This document shows, piece after piece, positions 17,857 to 28,425 of a stretch of DNA of 64,000 nt. The notes beneath the pieces were generated by a model. It was not told the DNA's origin, searched no databases, and saw only the letters and a list, made by a program, of their open reading frames with translations. The translations under genes were made by a program, and so were the position numbers. Source of the stretch: Luteolibacter arcticus. GTDB taxonomy: Bacteria > Verrucomicrobiota > Verrucomicrobiia > Verrucomicrobiales > Akkermansiaceae. How positions within the stretch are numbered: the first letter of the stretch is position 1; each line of letters starts with the position of its first letter. The stretch is from NCBI RefSeq assembly GCF_025950235.1, contig NZ_JAPDDT010000003.1:62001-126000 (forward strand), written 5' to 3'.

Positions 17857-20800
17857 ATGAAACAGGTTTTAATTACCCGATTGAATCACCGTTTCCATGA
17901 TGCGGGGGCTACTTTCGCCCTGCTGCTGGCGGCACTGTCCACCTGTCCGGCCGCGGCTGATCGCGTCCCCTCCTACGGCCTGGATATCCGCCCGATCCTG
18001 TCCAATGCCTGCTTCAAGTGCCACGGGCCGGACGATGAGGACCGCAAGGGCGGGCCGAAGGGCAGCGGCGGCTTGCGGCTGGATACCGAGGAAGGCGCGC
18101 GGGCGAGCCTGGGCGGCCGCGCGGCGGTGGTGCCGGGCCATGCCAAAGACAGCGAGCTGATGGCGCGGATCATCTCGACCGACGAAGACGAGGTGATGCC
18201 GCCGCGGAAATCCGGGAGCCCGCTGACCCCCGACGAAGTGAAATTGATCGAGGCATGGATCAACAGCGGCGCGAAGTACACCAAGCACTGGTCCTACGTC
18301 CCGCCGGTCGCGGTGACACCGCCACGCACGGATTTGCATCCCATCGATGCCTTCGTCCGGGACCGGCTGAAGCAGGAAGGCCTGCAGCCGCAGCCGGAAG
18401 CCGACCGTGCCACGCTCGCACGACGCTTGTCCTTCGACCTCACCGGTCTGCCGCCTTCGCCGGAGGTGGTCGATGCCTTCGTGAAGGATACCGCCGCCGG
18501 TGCCTACGAGCGGCTCGTCGACCAGTTGCTGGCCTCGCCGGCGTATGGCGAGCACTGGGCGCGGCAGTGGCTGGACCTCGCCCGCTACGCCGACTCCGCG
18601 GGCTACGCGGATGACCCGGCACGCTCGATCTGGGGCTATCGCGACTATGTGATCCGCTCGTTCAATGAGAACAAGCGCTTCGACCAGTTCACGCTCGAAC
18701 AGATCGCCGGCGACCTGTTGCCGGAGCCGACCGAGGAGCAGCGGATCGCCACCGCCTTTCATCGCAATACGATGACCAACAGCGAAGGCGGCACCAACGA
18801 CGAGGAATTCCGCAACGCCGCCGTCGTCGACCGGGTGAACACCACGATGGCCGTCTGGATGGGCACGTCGATGGCCTGCGCCCAGTGCCACACGCACAAG
18901 TATGACCCGATCACGCAGGCCGAGTATTTCCGGATGTTCGCCTTCCTGAACAACACGGCCGATGCCGACCTCCGGGACGAGGCCCCGCTGCTCAGCTTCT
19001 TCCCCGAGGAACAGAAGGCAAAGCGCCAGACGCTCGAAGCCAGCCTCGCCGAGGTGGAAGCCAGGTTCACGAAGCCCTCCCCTCCGCTGCAGGCCGCCGC
19101 CGACCAGTGGGCGAGCCGGTTTCCACCATCGCTCGAGTGGCAGACGCTGAAGCCGCATGCGCTGACTTCGCAATCCGGCCTCGCGATGACGCAGGAGAAG
19201 GACGGCATCATCGCGGTCGCCGCCGGTGCCACCAAGGACAGCTACGTCATCGAGGTGCCAGCCACCGGCGCAGGGACTCTAACAGCTCTCCGGCTGGAAG
19301 CACTGCCGCACGAGACGCTGCCGAACAAGGGCCCCGGGCACGCGGCGGGGAATTTCGTGGTCACCGGCATCAAGGCGGAAGTGAAGCCGCCCCGGGGCGC
19401 GAAGGAACCGCAGGTGCGCTACGTCCGCATCGAACTGCCGGGCAAGGACAAGCTGCTCCAACTCGCCGAAGTGCAGGTCTTCAGCAAGGGCGTGAATGTG
19501 GCACCGCAAGGCAGCGCCACCCAGAAGTCCACCTACGCCGATGCCGCCGCCGCACGGGCCAATGACGGCAACACGGCGGGCGAATACGCGAAGGGCTCGG
19601 TCGCCCACACCGCGGAGCGCACCGCGGATCCGTGGTGGGAAGTGGATCTGAAATCCGACCAGCCGGTCAGCCGGATCGTCGTGTGGAACCGCAGCGAAGC
19701 CCCGGAGCGCCTCGCGGGATTCCGCATCGTCGCTCTGGATGCGCAACGCCAGCCTGTCTGGGAGAAGTCGGGCAATGCCGCGGCGGCGGAGGTTCCCTTT
19801 GGCCTCGATGGCACGCGTGAAATCCCGTTTGCCGGAGCCGCGGCGGATTTCGTGCAGGCTGACTTCAACGAAGCCCGCGTGATCGCCGGTAGCACGATCG
19901 CGAAGCCGCGCGGCTCGCAGGCAGGCTGGGCGATCGGAGGGGGCCAAGGCGTGGCCCACTCGCTGGTTCTTGCCACCGCGCGTCCGGTCGAGATTCCCGC
20001 CGGGTCGATGCTGCGGATCACGATCGAGCAGCAGTCCGCCTTCGCCCAACACACGCTGGGCCGCTTCCGCCTGAGCATGACCCGCAGTCCGGAGGCCGCA
20101 CGTCTCACCGAGATCCCGAGCGAACTGGCGGGCATCCTCGCGCTCCCGGCCGCGCAACGCGATGCCGCCCAGAAGGCACGCGTCACGAATTACTACCTGC
20201 GCGAACTCGCTCCGGAAATGGCGGCCGACCGCGAGGCTTTGGCCGGATTCAAGAAGCAGCTCGCCTCCCTCCAGCCAAGCACCGTGCCGATCCTCCGCGA
20301 ACTCCCGGAAGGCAAGCGGCGGAAGACGCACTTGCAGATCCGCGGCAACTACTTGAACCACGGCGACGAGCTGACTGAGGGCGTGCCGATGGCGCTTTTC
20401 CCGCTGCCGGAAGGTGGACCGCGCAACCGCCTGACGCTCGCCCGCTGGCTGGTCGATCCCGCCAATCCGCTGACCGCCCGGGTCATCGCGAACCGCTTCT
20501 GGGAGTCGCTGTTCGGCCTCGGCATCGTGAGAACCAGCGAGGAATTCGGAGCGCAGGGCGATGCGCCGACGCATCCGGAATTGCTCGATTGGCTCGCGGT
20601 CGATCTCGTCCGCGGCGGCTGGGACATCAAGCGCTTCATCCGGCTAATCGTGACTTCGGAGACCTACCGGCAGTCGTCGAAGATCGCATCTGGCATGGCC
20701 GAGCGCGATCCCGAAAACCGGCTGCTCGCCCGCGGGCCGCGGGTCCGCCTGACGGCCGAGATGGTGAGGGACCAGGCGCTGGCGACCAGCGGGCTGCTCT

Positions 20801-21363
20801 CGCCGGAAATGTATGGCCCATCGGTGCGGCCGGTCCGGCCCGCGCTGGGGCTGTCGGCGGCCTTTGGTGGCGGTCTCGATTGGCAAACCAGCACCGGGGG
20901 CGACCAGCACCGGCGCGCGCTTTACACCGAGTGGCGCCGGACCAGCCCCTATCCCTCGATGGCCACCTTCGACGCGCCGAGCCGCGAGATTTGCACGCTG
21001 CGACGCGACCGCTCGAACACACCGCTGCAGGCACTGGTGCTGCTGAATGACCCGGTCTATGTCGAGGCCGCCCAAGCGCTCGCCCGCCGGCTGATGGCCA
21101 CGGCTTCCGCGCCGGAGGACGTGATCCGCGAGGGCTTCCGCCGGGTGCTGTCGCGTGTGCCATCGGGCACGGAGCTGAAGCGATTGTTAGAGCTGCGCCA
21201 GGAGCTGCTGGCGGACTACCGGAAGGATCCCAAGAAGGCCGCCGAAATGGCGACCGTCCCGATCGGCCCGCTGCCAGCCGGTGCCGATGCGAACGAACTC
21301 GCGGCATGGACCGCGGTGGCCGGTGTCCTCCTCAATCTCGACGAAACCCTGCTGAAACGGTGA
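17857..21363 (+). CDS. PSD1-type cytochrome/DUF1549/DUF1553 protein with discoidin-like insert
   Basis: About 1,168 residues, exported (helix ATFALLLAALSTCPAAA). Residues 45-140 are a planctomycete cytochrome C (PSCyt1) domain with heme motif CFKCH. DUF1549 (PSCyt2) covers about 155-375, including LSFDLTGLPPS and AQCHTHKYDPI, a second CxxCH. An F5/8 type C-like carbohydrate-binding insert lies near 540-640 (VNVAPQGSATQKSTYADAA, DPWWEVDLKSDQPVSRIVVW). DUF1553 fills about 850-1120 (NRLTLARWLVDPANPLTARV). These proteins pair with DUF1501 genes and are linked to degradation of complex sulfated or other polysaccharides; the exact reaction is unknown. An ATG six codons upstream is an alternative start. 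Confidence 0.88.
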   Translation: MKQVLITRLNHRFHDAGATFALLLAALSTCPAAADRVPSYGLDIRPILSNACFKCHGPDDEDRKGGPKGSGGLRLDTEEGARASLGGRAAVVPGHAKDSELMARIISTDEDEVMPPRKSGSPLTPDEVKLIEAWINSGAKYTKHWSYVPPVAVTPPRTDLHPIDAFVRDRLKQEGLQPQPEADRATLARRLSFDLTGLPPSPEVVDAFVKDTAAGAYERLVDQLLASPAYGEHWARQWLDLARYADSAGYADDPARSIWGYRDYVIRSFNENKRFDQFTLEQIAGDLLPEPTEEQRIATAFHRNTMTNSEGGTNDEEFRNAAVVDRVNTTMAVWMGTSMACAQCHTHKYDPITQAEYFRMFAFLNNTADADLRDEAPLLSFFPEEQKAKRQTLEASLAEVEARFTKPSPPLQAAADQWASRFPPSLEWQTLKPHALTSQSGLAMTQEKDGIIAVAAGATKDSYVIEVPATGAGTLTALRLEALPHETLPNKGPGHAAGNFVVTGIKAEVKPPRGAKEPQVRYVRIELPGKDKLLQLAEVQVFSKGVNVAPQGSATQKSTYADAAAARANDGNTAGEYAKGSVAHTAERTADPWWEVDLKSDQPVSRIVVWNRSEAPERLAGFRIVALDAQRQPVWEKSGNAAAAEVPFGLDGTREIPFAGAAADFVQADFNEARVIAGSTIAKPRGSQAGWAIGGGQGVAHSLVLATARPVEIPAGSMLRITIEQQSAFAQHTLGRFRLSMTRSPEAARLTEIPSELAGILALPAAQRDAAQKARVTNYYLRELAPEMAADREALAGFKKQLASLQPSTVPILRELPEGKRRKTHLQIRGNYLNHGDELTEGVPMALFPLPEGGPRNRLTLARWLVDPANPLTARVIANRFWESLFGLGIVRTSEEFGAQGDAPTHPELLDWLAVDLVRGGWDIKRFIRLIVTSETYRQSSKIASGMAERDPENRLLARGPRVRLTAEMVRDQALATSGLLSPEMYGPSVRPVRPALGLSAAFGGGLDWQTSTGGDQHRRALYTEWRRTSPYPSMATFDAPSREICTLRRDRSNTPLQALVLLNDPVYVEAAQALARRLMATASAPEDVIREGFRRVLSRVPSGTELKRLLELRQELLADYRKDPKKAAEMATVPIGPLPAGADANELAAWTAVAGVLLNLDETLLKR

Positions 21364-21368
21364 CGCCC

Positions 21369-22814
<1,446 letters not shown>

Positions 22815-22848
22815 GGGTTTTCGCGGGGGTCTAGGCGACGGCGTCCGG

Positions 22849-23622
22849 TCATTTCAACTCGTCCGCGATCAGCTTCGCCCAAGCCTCGTAGCCGCCAGCG
22901 GCGAGGTGGGTCTTGTCGCCGGCCATGACACCGGGCTTGAACTCTCCCTTGTCATCGAGCAGCGCGGGGGCGAGGTCGCGCAGGACGATCTTCTCGCCTC
23001 CGCGGCTGCGGGCTTTCACCGCCTCGGCCAGTCGCTTGTTGACTTCGGCGATGACGGCGCGGCCGGGATGCCCGGGAGTCCAGCGCGGGAAAATTTCCAT
23101 CAGCACGATCTTCGTGGCGGGACACTTCGCGCGCACGCGGTCGCACACGGCGAGCACGCCTTCGGCGATTTCGGCGGGCGAGCAGGGACCGGCGTTGTTC
23201 GTGGGCGTGGTGTTGTTGGTGCCGATGTTGACCACGACCGTCTTGGGCTGGATGCCGTCGAGTTCGCCGTGGTCGAGTCGCCAGAGGACATTCTGCGTGC
23301 GGTCCCAACCGAAGCCGCAGTTGAGCACGCGGTGGCCGGCGAAGGCCTTGGCCGCGATGGCCTCGCCCGTGCGCCGCTGGGGCGACAGCCCGGTTTCCGG
23401 TACGCCACCCCAGGCGTGGGTGAGGGAATCGCCGACGAATACGAGGTCTGGATTGATCGCCTTCTGTTCACGGACGATCGCCTCATGGCGACCGTTCCAG
23501 TCATAGCCGTCTTCTTCCAGCTTCGGGACTGGAGCCAGCACGGGGTTGGCGCGGCGCGGCGCGGGCCCGGCGAGGAGTGAGGAAACCGCGCAGACAAGGA
23601 TAGCGGTGAAGATGCCTTTCAT
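22849..23622 (-). CDS. Secreted GDSL/SGNH esterase
   Basis: 257 residues with a signal peptide (MKGIFTAILVCAVSSLLAG). SGNH blocks are clear: block I FVGDSLTH with Ser66, block II LNCGFGWDRTQNVLW, block III IGTNNTTPTNN, and block V DKTHLAAGGYEAWAK with the catalytic Asp/His. The layout matches the platelet-activating-factor acetylhydrolase-like branch used in carbohydrate de-acetylation. It converges on the PSD1-DUF1501 pair. Confidence 0.88.
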   Translation of the reverse strand: MKGIFTAILVCAVSSLLAGPAPRRANPVLAPVPKLEEDGYDWNGRHEAIVREQKAINPDLVFVGDSLTHAWGGVPETGLSPQRRTGEAIAAKAFAGHRVLNCGFGWDRTQNVLWRLDHGELDGIQPKTVVVNIGTNNTTPTNNAGPCSPAEIAEGVLAVCDRVRAKCPATKIVLMEIFPRWTPGHPGRAVIAEVNKRLAEAVKARSRGGEKIVLRDLAPALLDDKGEFKPGVMAGDKTHLAAGGYEAWAKLIADELK

Positions 23623-23767
23623 GATGGGATGAGAAGCGAGAATGCAGGGGACGGCGTTTACGTCTGGGCAGCGGATGCCGGCTTTATGGCGAAGGTCACT
23701 TCGCGCTTTCGAGCGGAGTCACGTCCACAATCGGTGTCCACACCGCTCTCAATCTTAGAAAGGCAAA

Positions 23768-23793
23768 GGCCGGTAACCCTTGAGTTACCGGCC
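23768..23793 (-). terminator. Intrinsic terminator downstream of the tRNA-Met fragment
   Basis: GGCCGGTAAC at 23768-23777 pairs perfectly with GTTACCGGCC at 23784-23793. On the minus strand the hairpin is followed by a T-rich run (TTTGCCTTTC). It lies just past the 3' end of the tRNA, as expected for the original tRNA terminator. Confidence 0.65.
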
Positions 23794-23803
23794 TCTATTG
23801 AAG

Positions 23804-23845
23804 TGGCGGGAGTAGGATTTGAACCTACGACCTTCAGGTTATGAG
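23804..23845 (-). tRNA. 3' half of tRNA-Met (CAT), attachment-site remnant
   Basis: Read on the minus strand, this holds an anticodon loop CTCATAA (anticodon CAT), a 3' anticodon strand, the variable loop, a perfect T-arm GTAGG-TTCAAAT-CCTAC, the acceptor strand TCCCGCC and discriminator A, with no encoded CCA. The 5' half is missing: sequence before the anticodon loop cannot pair with the 3' anticodon strand, and no D-arm or GGCGGGA acceptor strand follows. A break in the anticodon loop next to an integrase is the classic mark of tRNA-targeted integration. Confidence 0.75.
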
Positions 23846-23884
23846 ACGGGAGTGATCCATTACCCTATAAAGGATTGCTGATCC

Positions 23885-23905
23885 GCATGCCCAAGTGCAT
23901 GCCCA
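23885..23905. repeat. Direct repeat next to attachment site
   Basis: GCATGCCCA occurs at 23885-23893 and 23897-23905, 40 bases inside the tRNA fragment and just ahead of the integrase gene. Short direct repeats here are typical of integrase arm-binding sites, but this is only positional evidence. Confidence 0.35.
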
Positions 23906-23947
23906 AACCGCTTGATTCCGTGTCCAACAATGCCACGGTGGCCCGGC

Positions 23948-25324
23948 ATGCGCGACAAGCCGAAGCGTCCCAAAAAACCGCCGGTCCGGCAAATCAAGAC
24001 TGCTGCGGACAAGATTCATGTCCGGGAGATCGAGGCAACCGAGCGGGGCCGGCGGGTGAAGTTCTATCGAGTGGAGGGCTACCTGCCAGACGGCACCCGA
24101 CTACGCCTACGCTTCAAGACGCTGGCCGAGGCAGAAGGCGAGTTGGCAACCCGTCGGGTGAAGGTGACAAACGCCAAGACGGAGCTGAACACGATCAACA
24201 CCCCGCTGTCGGCGGATCAGGTGCGGGACGCCGAGGGAGCGCTGAACCGGCTCAAGGGGCGCTACACGCTTGCGGAGACGGTTGAGTATTTCCTGCGCCA
24301 CTATGCCGAGCCCGAGGACGCTAAGCCCCTACAGGAGGCGCTGAGTGCTTTCCTGGATGCACGTGAGCGGGCCGGTGTCCGGGCTCGTTCCATCGCCCAG
24401 CTCAAGGCCACAGTAAAGGCGTTCGTCACTTGGTTCACCCTCGATCAACTCCCGGTCGAGTTTGCGTCTGACCTTCGGTTGGCGAAGGCCAGCGTCGATC
24501 CGGGCAAGAAAAGCTCCCCGCGCGCCTTGCTGGCCGAGTTGGAGAAGAGAAATCCTGACTTCCCTCGCCCAGCCGTTCACTCGGTGACGACGGCAGACAT
24601 CGTCCGCTTCCTCCAATCGATCCGCACGAAGGACGGAGCAGCGACGGCCAGCCGGAAGACGTGGAACAACTACCGCGCTGACCTTCACGCCTTCTTCTCG
24701 TGGACTTGTGACCGGCAACGGCGCTGGATCCGGGACAACCCGGTTGCGGGGGTGGATAAGTTCAAGGACGGCCGCGGCGTGCCGACGTGCCTCTCGGTAA
24801 AACAGACGCAGGCGCTGATGGCCTACGTGAGAGACTACGAAGGTGGAAAGGTGGCGCCCTTCTTCGCGCTGGCCCTCTTCGCTGGTCTGCGTACCGGGCC
24901 GAACGGAGAACTCTACAAGCTGGCCCGTCACAAGGACCGGCCGCAGCTGATCGACCTCAAGCATGGTGTGATCCACGTACAGCCGGAGATTTCCAAGACG
25001 CATCAGTACCGACAGGTGATCATCCGCCCGAACCTCATGGCTTGGCTGAAGGACTTCACCGGGGAGATCCTACCGAAGAATCACGACCGGATGATCAAGG
25101 ACGTTCGCGCGAAATTCCAGCTCGGCCACGACGTGTTGCGACACACGTTCTTCTCGATGCACGTTGCTACTTTCAAGTCGGTCGGAGAGGCGGCCATCGA
25201 AGGCGGCAACACTGAATCGGTAGTGAAGCGACATTACCTTAACCTTGCCGGGTACAAGGACGGCGCAGCATTCTGGAAAATCGGACTGCTACCCGGTGCC
25301 GGGAAGAAGCCGCGTGTCCGATAG
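23948..25324 (+). CDS. int: Tyrosine recombinase/integrase
   Basis: 458 residues. The N-terminal part resembles an arm-binding domain (VEGYLPDGTRLRLRFKTLAEAE), followed by a SAM-like core-binding domain (about 170-280, KTWNNYRADLHAFFSWTC). The catalytic domain has Arg in FAGLRTG, a lysine strand in ISKTHQYRQVII, HxxR in GHDVLRHTFF and the nucleophile Tyr in VKRHYLNL, so all core residues are present. Upstream starts at 23930 (ATG) or 23912 (TTG) are possible. It ends tail-to-tail over the broken polymerase gene, with the last 90 bases shared. Confidence 0.9.
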   Translation: MRDKPKRPKKPPVRQIKTAADKIHVREIEATERGRRVKFYRVEGYLPDGTRLRLRFKTLAEAEGELATRRVKVTNAKTELNTINTPLSADQVRDAEGALNRLKGRYTLAETVEYFLRHYAEPEDAKPLQEALSAFLDARERAGVRARSIAQLKATVKAFVTWFTLDQLPVEFASDLRLAKASVDPGKKSSPRALLAELEKRNPDFPRPAVHSVTTADIVRFLQSIRTKDGAATASRKTWNNYRADLHAFFSWTCDRQRRWIRDNPVAGVDKFKDGRGVPTCLSVKQTQALMAYVRDYEGGKVAPFFALALFAGLRTGPNGELYKLARHKDRPQLIDLKHGVIHVQPEISKTHQYRQVIIRPNLMAWLKDFTGEILPKNHDRMIKDVRAKFQLGHDVLRHTFFSMHVATFKSVGEAAIEGGNTESVVKRHYLNLAGYKDGAAFWKIGLLPGAGKKPRVR

Positions 25325-27549
25325 AGCATCAGCGAGTCCGGCAACGGCAGGGGCAGCCCCTTCGCGATGCGTTCCTCGTTGGGCATGTCGATCTTCCGCG
25401 CTTCGACCGACGCCACGATAATGCGCGCCATGGCCTTTCCGATGCGCTTATTGACATAAGATGGCCAATTTAGTGAGTTCGGACGCCACCCTCGAGGCCT
25501 GCCCGTCTCAGTAGTGCTGGTTTGCCCGTGGATCCTGCCGTTTGATGCCAGCCATTTGTGCAGGCCGGCCTCTTCTTCAACTTCCTCCCCGAGGTCCTCA
25601 TCCCAGTAGACCTCCGCCTCCTTGAGGAACGCCTTGCAGAGATTGCCCACGACGTTCAGGTCGAGGAGCTCGTCCACCAGCGGGAGTTTCTCAGCGAGGA
25701 TCTGCAGGGTCTGCTTGTCGCACGCCGGGGTGTAGGCACGCTGCTGCTCCGGCTTCATCTCCAGGACCTTTGCCCAGTCCATGGAGGGCATGCCCTTGGA
25801 CTTCTGGTTGGTCGATTTGATCGGCGTCATGCCGGAGACATCGAACAGCCACCGGCGCATGTCAGGGGCGCTCCGGATGTTGAAGTCCGGGGAGATGATC
25901 AGGTGGTCCAGGACCGCCCTGAACTTCACCACCTGGTCGATGGGGATCTCCGCCTTCAGGCAGGTCCACGCTTGCTCGTGGTGGCCGTCTGCGATCAGAG
26001 CGACCACGTCCTTGGTGATGGCCATGGCCTGCGCCACCTTCATCACGCCGAGGGCCTCGATCAGCTTCGCCATCAGGCGTTGCTTGGCATCCTTGAAGAC
26101 CTTCTGCCGGAACTCCCGGTCCAGCTCCCGCTTCGCGAAGTTGAACAGCTCGCGGAGTTCGTCCATGAGCGGGATGTCCATCGGTAGCCCCACCTCCGAG
26201 AAGGTGTAGAACACGTCGGTCACGAACGGTCCGAAGATCGTGTCGTAGTAGTGCTCCAGCTTCTGGAAGTTCATCTGCTTCCGGATCATCGGCACCGCCC
26301 GGAAGACGGCGAGGACGTCTCGGCAGGCATACGGGATCAGGATGTTGTCGGGGATGTAGCCGTAGCCGTCCTCGCACAGCTTCTTGTTGGCCTTCTTCCA
26401 GAGGATCAGCTCGATGTCGTAGCGCCCCAGGGTGGTGTACTTCATCGAGATGCCGCGCTCCAACTTCAGCTCGCTGGCCTCGTCGATGGTCTGCTGCGCG
26501 AACTCGGTGTCCATGTAGCACTTGTGCAGGACATCGAGGCCCAGCCAGTGCTGCATCCACAGGGCGTCCGCGACGTAGTGGTGACCGACGTATTTGACGT
26601 TCTGCCGGTTGAGCAGGGGCTGGAGGATGCGGCCCACCGCGGCGTACTGCGCCCGCTTCATCATCAGGGGCCAGTCGGGGTGGCTCATGAAATTCTCAAG
26701 CACCCCGTGCTCGGCGTCCATGAAGCGCATCGCCTCCTCCTCGATCAGGTCATTTTCCTCGTCGCCGAACTCAAAGGCCCAGCAGTTCTGCTCGTCCCGG
26801 AAGCGGATGTAGATGGCGTCGCTGTCCGTCCATGCCAGCTGCAGCGATCGTAGGTTCCCGTCGACGTGGGTGTTGCCGTGCCACTCACCGTCCACGCTGA
26901 ACAGGGAGTGCTCTTCCTCGATCATCTGGGCCACCCAGTCCCGGAGGTCGTCCGAGCTGCGCATGATCTGGATCCTTACCGGGAGGTCCTCGATGTCGGC
27001 GACCTCGTTGAGGATGTCCAGCTTGCGCTTTACCGCCACCAGGTCGACCCGGAAGCCCTCGTAGAGCTCCGGCTTCATCAGGAGCTCCGTGGGGGAGCGC
27101 ATGACGTAGATGTGGGCGTTGGCCTTGGTGGACCAGAACCATCCGCCGGTGGCGTCGTCGAAGCCGATCTTCGTGTCGGAGAGCTGGTCGAAGGCGGGCT
27201 TGCCGAGGCAGACCACAATCTTCGGCTTGGCCCGTTTGATTTCGTCCAGGAGGATCGGCATCCCCCACTTCAGGACCTTGGTCGCCGGCTTGCTCCGCAT
27301 CGCGCGGGGCAGGAGCCACTTCACCACCGAGGTGTAGTAGCACTTCCGGATGTCGATCCCGGCCCGGCCGCAGACGTCCTTGAACATGTCCCCGATCGGT
27401 CCCCGCAGGTATTCCGCATCCTGCTTGAACTTCATGCCGTACATCGACTGGTAGCCCTCCGAGGCTTCCTCCTCCTGCACGGAGGTGGCGATGAACATGA
27501 TCTCCGTGGGGAGGTCGTTCATCGGGGGCTTGCCGGCGACGTAGAGCAC
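25234..27549 (-). CDS. Uracil-DNA-glycosylase-like / 3'-5' exonuclease / DNA polymerase I fusion, C-terminally truncated
   Basis: 771 residues from a GTG start. Residues 15-165 resemble a family 4/5 uracil-DNA glycosylase domain (EIMFIATSVQEEEAS, CYYTSVVKWLLP, KIVVCLGKPAF). A DnaQ-like exonuclease follows (LFSVDGEWHGN near 215, then YACRDVLAVF near 405). The polymerase I thumb/palm entry is present with TTETGRPRGWRPNSLNWP near 680-700. The frame then runs through RTRGFFPAPG, where family members go on to motif A, but here it enters antisense integrase sequence and stops. Motifs A, B and C are missing, so polymerase activity should be lost. The glycosylase and exonuclease parts may still fold. 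The frame is open about 26 codons upstream without an ATG. Confidence 0.75.
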   Translation of the reverse strand: MLYVAGKPPMNDLPTEIMFIATSVQEEEASEGYQSMYGMKFKQDAEYLRGPIGDMFKDVCGRAGIDIRKCYYTSVVKWLLPRAMRSKPATKVLKWGMPILLDEIKRAKPKIVVCLGKPAFDQLSDTKIGFDDATGGWFWSTKANAHIYVMRSPTELLMKPELYEGFRVDLVAVKRKLDILNEVADIEDLPVRIQIMRSSDDLRDWVAQMIEEEHSLFSVDGEWHGNTHVDGNLRSLQLAWTDSDAIYIRFRDEQNCWAFEFGDEENDLIEEEAMRFMDAEHGVLENFMSHPDWPLMMKRAQYAAVGRILQPLLNRQNVKYVGHHYVADALWMQHWLGLDVLHKCYMDTEFAQQTIDEASELKLERGISMKYTTLGRYDIELILWKKANKKLCEDGYGYIPDNILIPYACRDVLAVFRAVPMIRKQMNFQKLEHYYDTIFGPFVTDVFYTFSEVGLPMDIPLMDELRELFNFAKRELDREFRQKVFKDAKQRLMAKLIEALGVMKVAQAMAITKDVVALIADGHHEQAWTCLKAEIPIDQVVKFRAVLDHLIISPDFNIRSAPDMRRWLFDVSGMTPIKSTNQKSKGMPSMDWAKVLEMKPEQQRAYTPACDKQTLQILAEKLPLVDELLDLNVVGNLCKAFLKEAEVYWDEDLGEEVEEEAGLHKWLASNGRIHGQTSTTETGRPRGWRPNSLNWPSYVNKRIGKAMARIIVASVEARKIDMPNEERIAKGLPLPLPDSLMLYRTRGFFPAPGSSPIFQNAAPSLYPARLR

Positions 27550-27665
27550 GTTGTCCCGCCGCGCGGTGGCGGTCAGCGTTTTCGGCTGCCGGGCCTCGTC
27601 GTCGTAGGGCGCGCAATTCCTCCCTCTGCCGTGTCATTAGAATTTGAAGGACGACCGTTCCTACT

Positions 27666-27785
27666 ATGCCCCGCACACTCTCTCCTCGGCTCTCCGACGG
27701 CGTGGTCCGCTCGCTCTACCGGGAGGGAGAGCGGCGGAGAATGCCGACGACCCGCTTGGCCGTCCTGCTCTTGCGGGAACGCTAG
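27666..27785 (+). CDS. Possible 39-residue protein
   Basis: ATG at 27666 to TAG at 27785 gives MPRTLSPRLSDGVVRSLYRE and then GERRRMPTTRLAVLLLRER. The pattern of a helix ending in a basic turn, then MPTTRLA-type helix, resembles small plasmid or phage helix-turn-helix or ribbon proteins, and the start MP and length are common in such genes. No ribosome binding site is evident. Weak call, made only because the amino-acid pattern is better than random. Confidence 0.25.
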   Translation: MPRTLSPRLSDGVVRSLYREGERRRMPTTRLAVLLLRER

Positions 27786-27874
27786 GTGCCACCGGCAGCA
27801 TGTTCACCGTGTTACCTGATCCCCGCCCGCCCGGCCCTCCCGGCAAGGCGGTCGCCTGAATCATCCGTCCCCGG

Positions 27875-27900
27875 AACAACAACCCTAACAACAACCAGCC
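27875..27900 (+). promoter_or_regulatory. A/C-rich leader without Shine-Dalgarno
   Basis: The 26 bases before the start at 27901 are almost only A and C and end AACAACCAGCC. The final AACCAGCCAT, including the start, is identical to the leader of the 29691 gene. No purine-rich ribosome site is present. Confidence 0.45.
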
Positions 27901-28425
27901 ATGGCCATTAAACTAATCGCAAACTACAGCAAGCGCCTGGGTCTCCCGGGCTATTCCAGTCACCAGTTCAGCATCGAAATCGAAACCGAACTCGTGACCA
28001 CCGACGACGTGGCCGCCGAATCGGCCCGCATCTACGAACTGCTCCAGACCAACGTCGACGAGCAGATGAAATCGACCGGATTCGTGCCTCCGACCGGTTA
28101 CGGGATGGAGGAGAACCCGCCGGAACCCTCCGCCAACGGGCACACCAACGGAACGGACCGCCCCCCTGCCTCAACCGCTTGGAAGTGCACCGCCAAACAG
28201 CGCCAGCTTATTGAAAACCTTGTTGCCGAGCATCACCTCGAAAAGAACGTCGTCGAGAATCTCGCCAACGAGCGTTTCGGCAAAGGCGTCCGCCAGCTCA
28301 ACAAGGTGGAAGCGAGTGGCCTGATTGACGAGCTGCTAGACACCCACGGCGGGGGGCAACGTCTGGCCACCAATGGCAGGCGACCCGCCTACGCCGGGGT
28401 CCACGGAAACGGAGGCCGCCGATGA
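27901..28425 (+). CDS. Hypothetical element protein, possible single-strand annealing/DNA-binding accessory
   Basis: 174 residues, not firmly recognised. The N-terminal 60 residues (KLIANYSKRLGLPGYSSHQF, then IEIETELVTTDDVAAES) look like a compact alpha/beta domain. A low-complexity linker follows (about 75-95). The C-terminal 60 residues (KQRQLIENLVAEHHLEKNVV then FGKGVRQLNKVEASGLIDEL) match the small KQ...FGK...L...ASxLI module often placed at the end of phage annealing and recombination proteins. Its stop overlaps the RecB-like nuclease start by 4 bases, as is common for recombinase/exonuclease pairs. The annealing role is inference. Confidence 0.6.
   Translation: MAIKLIANYSKRLGLPGYSSHQFSIEIETELVTTDDVAAESARIYELLQTNVDEQMKSTGFVPPTGYGMEENPPEPSANGHTNGTDRPPASTAWKCTAKQRQLIENLVAEHHLEKNVVENLANERFGKGVRQLNKVEASGLIDELLDTHGGGQRLATNGRRPAYAGVHGNGGRR

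Larger units (their letters stand above)
27550..27900. other. Spacer between broken polymerase and 27.9-kb gene
   Basis: Divergent promoter region. It contains one short plausible frame (27666-27785) and an A/C-rich leader at the right edge (27875-27900). Other short frames have compositions of shadow type (R/A/P rich) and are not supported. Confidence 0.3.

Noticed and set aside
23629..23844. 71-codon plus-strand frame ending GVGFEPTTFRL
   Set aside because: The ending is the well-known false translation of the antisense of a tRNA T-arm; it confirms the tRNA fragment, not a gene.
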